A stretch of DNA of 17,951 nt. Source: MAG-120531 sp002378585 (GTDB lineage Bacteria > Bacteroidota > Bacteroidia > Flavobacteriales > Flavobacteriaceae). The DNA lies in NCBI GenBank assembly GCA_937890575.1, contig CALADZ010000022.1, forward strand, positions 1 through 17,951, in the 5' to 3' direction. Positions 15,467 to 17,951 of the stretch are shown piece after piece (the first letter of the stretch is position 1; each line of letters opens with the position of its first letter). The translations under genes and the position numbers were made by a program. The notes under the pieces were generated by a model, which saw nothing but the letters and a program-made list of their open reading frames with translations, searched no databases and was not told the DNA's origin.

Positions 15467-16503
15467 TGGAAACAGTGATTAATTTAGTGAGTGATACGGT
15501 GACCAAACCCACTCAAGGGATGTTGGAAGCGATGCTGGAAGCCAGAGTGGGAGACGATGTGTACAAGGAGGATCCCACGGTGAATGAGCTGGAGGATAAA
15601 GTAGCTAAACTCTTGGGGAAAGAGGCTGCCTTGTTTTTTCCCAGCGGTACCATGGCCAATCAAGCAGCCATCAAAGTGCATACACAGCCCGGACAGCAAT
15701 TGATCTGCGATAGATATGCGCATATTTTCCATTATGAAGGGGGAGGGGTGAGTTTCAACTCAGGCGTGTCTTGTCGATTGGTTCACGGGGAGCGCGGAAT
15801 GATGACCGCTGATCAAGTAGCACAAGTGATTAATCCACCTGATTTTTACCACAGTCCGTTAACTTCACTGGTCTGTATCGAGAATACCACCAACAAAGGG
15901 GGTGGTGCTTGTTGGTCTGTGGAAGAACTAAAACGAATCAAGCAGGTATGCGCACAAAACGGTTTAGGTTACCACTTGGATGGAGCCCGTTTGTGGAATG
16001 CGCTCGCTGTTCAGGGTCAAGACGCCCGTGTTTTTGGTGATCTTTTCGATTCAATCAGTGTGTGTCTGAGCAAAGGTTTAGGAGCTCCAGTTGGTTCTGT
16101 GGTAGCAGGAAGCAAAGATTTTGTGCAGCAATTGATACGGGTGCGCAAAGTATTTGGTGGTGGGATGAGACAAGCGGGATATTTAGCTGCAGCGGGCATT
16201 TACGCCCTGGATAACCATCGAGCTAGGTTGGTGGAGGATCATAAAAAAGCGGGTGAATTGGCCAAAGGGCTGGCCGGTAAAAATTGGGTGCAGTCAGTCG
16301 AGCCATGCGAAACCAATATTGTCATTTTTACTTTGGATGAATCGCTGATGTCCTCAGACAAATTTGTTCAGGAGATGGGTCAAATACAATTGAGGATTTC
16401 TCAGATGGGCGAGGGTAAATGGCGCATGGTCACTCATCTGGATTACACGGATGCTATGCACGATCGGGTACTGACTTTTATTGATCGACTTTCTGTGGCA
16501 TAA
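15466..16503 (+). CDS. ltaE: Low-specificity L-threonine aldolase
   Basis: 345 residues, PLP-dependent fold type I, cytoplasmic, cleaving L-threonine (and allo-threonine) to glycine and acetaldehyde. Visible markers are NLVSDTVTKPT at the N-terminus, VGDDVYKEDPTVNELE (28-43), FFPSGTMANQ (57-66), the PLP-stacking His86 in DRYAHIFHYE, YHLDGARLWNA (169-179) with Asp172 contacting the pyridine nitrogen, and the Schiff-base Lys203 in SVCLSKGLGAPVGS. The start ATG at 15466 overlaps the preceding stop in TGATG, so translation is likely coupled to the protease. A TTG three bases earlier is an alternative but less likely start. The following oligopeptidase gene begins 18 bases later. Confidence 0.93.
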   Translation: METVINLVSDTVTKPTQGMLEAMLEARVGDDVYKEDPTVNELEDKVAKLLGKEAALFFPSGTMANQAAIKVHTQPGQQLICDRYAHIFHYEGGGVSFNSGVSCRLVHGERGMMTADQVAQVINPPDFYHSPLTSLVCIENTTNKGGGACWSVEELKRIKQVCAQNGLGYHLDGARLWNALAVQGQDARVFGDLFDSISVCLSKGLGAPVGSVVAGSKDFVQQLIRVRKVFGGGMRQAGYLAAAGIYALDNHRARLVEDHKKAGELAKGLAGKNWVQSVEPCETNIVIFTLDESLMSSDKFVQEMGQIQLRISQMGEGKWRMVTHLDYTDAMHDRVLTFIDRLSVA

Positions 16504-16507
16504 TGGG

Positions 16508-16515
16508 TATATTTG
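16508..16515 (+). promoter_or_regulatory. Possible -7 promoter box (TATATTTG) directly ahead of the oligopeptidase
   Basis: Perfect TAnnTTTG, ending six bases before ATG 16522, within the 18-base gap after ltaE. A TTG at 16481-16483 lies 24 bases upstream, rather far. If used, the transcript would begin at or near the A of ATG, making it almost leaderless; the gene may instead simply be read from the ltaE transcript. Confidence 0.3.
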
Positions 16516-16521
16516 CCCCCG

Positions 16522-17951
16522 ATGAAAAAGAATCCTACACCACCTATTGCTCCACAAAGACCCAAGACACTCAACATTCACGGACATGAGCGCATTGATC
16601 CTTTCTTTTGGATGAATGAGCGCGATCACCCAGATGTGCTGGCCTATTTAGCCGCAGAGAATGCCTACTACGATCAAATGACGGCCCATACCAAATCTTT
16701 GGAGCAGGAATTGTATCAGGAGATGCGTGCTAGGATCAAGGAGGATGATCAGTCTGTTCCCTACTTTAAGAATGGATACTGGTACATCACCAGATATCAA
16801 TTAGGGCAACAGTATCCTCTGTATGTGCGACAGAAAGAGTTGGGCGTATCCCCGGAAGAATTGTTGTTCGATGTCAATGAAATGGCACAGGGCCATACCT
16901 ATTATCAGTTAGGCCATTTTTCAGTTAGCCCCGATAATCGGTATGTTGTTTTTAGTGTAGACCGCGTTTCCAGACGTCAATATACCCTACAGGTTAAAGA
17001 CCTTGAAACAGGAGTTGTCCTGGATTTTGAGGTGGCCAATACCCCGGGTAATGCCTGTTGGTCTCAGGACAGCAGGTATTTGTTTTATGCCATTAAAGAC
17101 CCCGTAAGTCTGCGTTGTACTCAAGTTTGGCGATGCGATTTATTTCAAGCTATTGCCCGAAAACAACAAGGTGCTGATCCTCAGGAAGCACATGAATTGG
17201 TCTACGAAGAGTTGGATGAAACTTTTGATGTCTTTGTATCCAAGTCTAGATCTGGCGCATTCATCACTATAGGCACTTCAAGTACACTTACTTCAGAATA
17301 CCATTGGTTAAGCGCTGATCAACCTTTGGGAGCGTTCACCTGTTTTAGCGCACGTGAAACAGGCGTGGAATACGATATTTCCCATTTTAAAGATCACTTT
17401 TACATCACGACCAATAAAGATGATGCGGAAAATTTCAAAGTGATGCGCACTGCATTATCCCAAACAGATTCTATTTATTGGGAGTCGTTTATCGAACACC
17501 ATCCTGATCGTTTGATCGAGGATTTCACCCTGTTTAACAGCCATCATGTGTTGACTTATCGCGAGGGTGGATTAACCCAAATGCGTATTACTTCATGGCT
17601 CGATGAGTCGAGTTATTTGCTTCCTTTTGAGGGGGAAACGTATACGGCATCTATGGGATACCATCCTGAGTTTGACACCCAAGAAATCAGGTATCATTTT
17701 TCTTCACTAACACGTCCAAGTACCGTTTACAGTTTTGATCTGGGGGACAAAACACAGAAAATATTGAAAACCCAAGAGGTATACGGTGGTTTTGACCCCG
17801 CTCATTACGCCTCAGAACGAGTTTGGGCTACTTCTGCAGATGGAACACAAGTGCCGATATCCTTGGTATATAGACAACAAGGCGCTAAACCTGGTCCAAA
17901 GCCCTTACTGCTTTATGGGTACGGGGCCTATGGACATACGATTGAACCCTA
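16522..17951 (+). CDS. Oligopeptidase B-like S9A prolyl-oligopeptidase family peptidase, partial
   Basis: 476 complete codons from ATG 16522 run off the window end; the full protein should be about 680-700 residues. The N-terminus (KTLNIHGHERIDPFFWMNERD, then VLAYLAAENAYYDQM and RIKEDDQSVPYFKNGYWYITRY) is the S9A/PtrB form. The middle portion (for example YYQLGHFSVSPDNRYVVFSVD and EYHWLSADQP) is the seven-bladed beta-propeller that filters substrate size. The last residues (LLLYGYGAYGHTIEP) begin the alpha/beta-hydrolase catalytic domain. The catalytic Ser, Asp and His lie beyond the window, so activity cannot be judged. No signal peptide is seen, so it is likely cytoplasmic, trimming oligopeptides. 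It lies 18 bases after ltaE, in series with the secreted protease. Confidence 0.9.
   Translation, partial: MKKNPTPPIAPQRPKTLNIHGHERIDPFFWMNERDHPDVLAYLAAENAYYDQMTAHTKSLEQELYQEMRARIKEDDQSVPYFKNGYWYITRYQLGQQYPLYVRQKELGVSPEELLFDVNEMAQGHTYYQLGHFSVSPDNRYVVFSVDRVSRRQYTLQVKDLETGVVLDFEVANTPGNACWSQDSRYLFYAIKDPVSLRCTQVWRCDLFQAIARKQQGADPQEAHELVYEELDETFDVFVSKSRSGAFITIGTSSTLTSEYHWLSADQPLGAFTCFSARETGVEYDISHFKDHFYITTNKDDAENFKVMRTALSQTDSIYWESFIEHHPDRLIEDFTLFNSHHVLTYREGGLTQMRITSWLDESSYLLPFEGETYTASMGYHPEFDTQEIRYHFSSLTRPSTVYSFDLGDKTQKILKTQEVYGGFDPAHYASERVWATSADGTQVPISLVYRQQGAKPGPKPLLLYGYGAYGHTIEP

Noticed and set aside
1..17951. CRISPR array, prophage, toxin-antitoxin pair, insertion sequence or biosynthetic cluster
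   Set aside because: No regularly spaced repeats, integrase, transposase, terminal repeats or matching gene pairs were found on reading both strands; gene spacing and content are core-genome-like.

Overview
The window looks like an ordinary chromosomal stretch of a member of the Bacteroidota, most likely a marine or aquatic flavobacterium-like organism. The evidence is gene content and signals. There is an outer-membrane beta-barrel protein with a CarboxypepD-regulatory-like N-terminus, a secreted DUF5117/DUF4953-type zinc metalloprotease, and a 58-residue two-helix membrane protein of a Flavobacteriia type beside ettA. Start codons lack Shine-Dalgarno (SD) sequences, and promoter -7 boxes of the Bacteroidota form TAnnTTTG lie just ahead of many of them. 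No phage, insertion sequence, CRISPR array, tRNA or rRNA is visible.

Layout. 1-620 is the 3' part of an acyl-CoA-ligase gene (MenE-like). It converges on, and shares a TTAA stop palindrome with, a methylcrotonyl/propionyl-type carboxyltransferase beta gene (617-2245, minus). Divergent from that lies a Gfo/Idh/MocA oxidoreductase (2308-3300), followed by a small membrane protein (3344-3520) and the ribosome-associated ABC-F ATPase EttA (3539-5230). EttA converges, with one base between stops, on an exported metallo-beta-lactamase-fold protein (5232-5981, minus). Divergent from it is a membrane-anchored coiled-coil protein (6102-6974) ending in a strong bidirectional terminator. Class II fumarase (7043-8443, minus) and a 56-residue membrane protein (8565-8735) are divergently transcribed. 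A second bidirectional terminator separates the small gene from a minus-strand series reading prfB (11863-12970), a small secreted helical protein (11325-11801) and an outer-membrane barrel (8799-11324). Finally a plus-strand series holds a secreted zinc protease (13052-15466), L-threonine aldolase (15466-16503) and the first two thirds of an S9A oligopeptidase (16522 to the window end).

Functional reading. Most genes are housekeeping: menaquinone or acyl-CoA ligation, branched-chain acyl-CoA carboxylation, the TCA cycle, translation control (EttA and RF2). The right-hand series fits peptide and amino-acid use: extracellular proteolysis, intracellular oligopeptide cleavage and threonine cleavage. 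The clearest special mechanism is the programmed +1 frameshift in prfB, which restores a 368-residue RF2. It depends on an SD-like element in a lineage that otherwise seems not to use SD sequences. I see no evidence for a wholly new system. The least explained parts are the two tiny membrane proteins, the coiled-coil protein with its hairpin leader, and the secreted protein coupled by TAAATG to the barrel.
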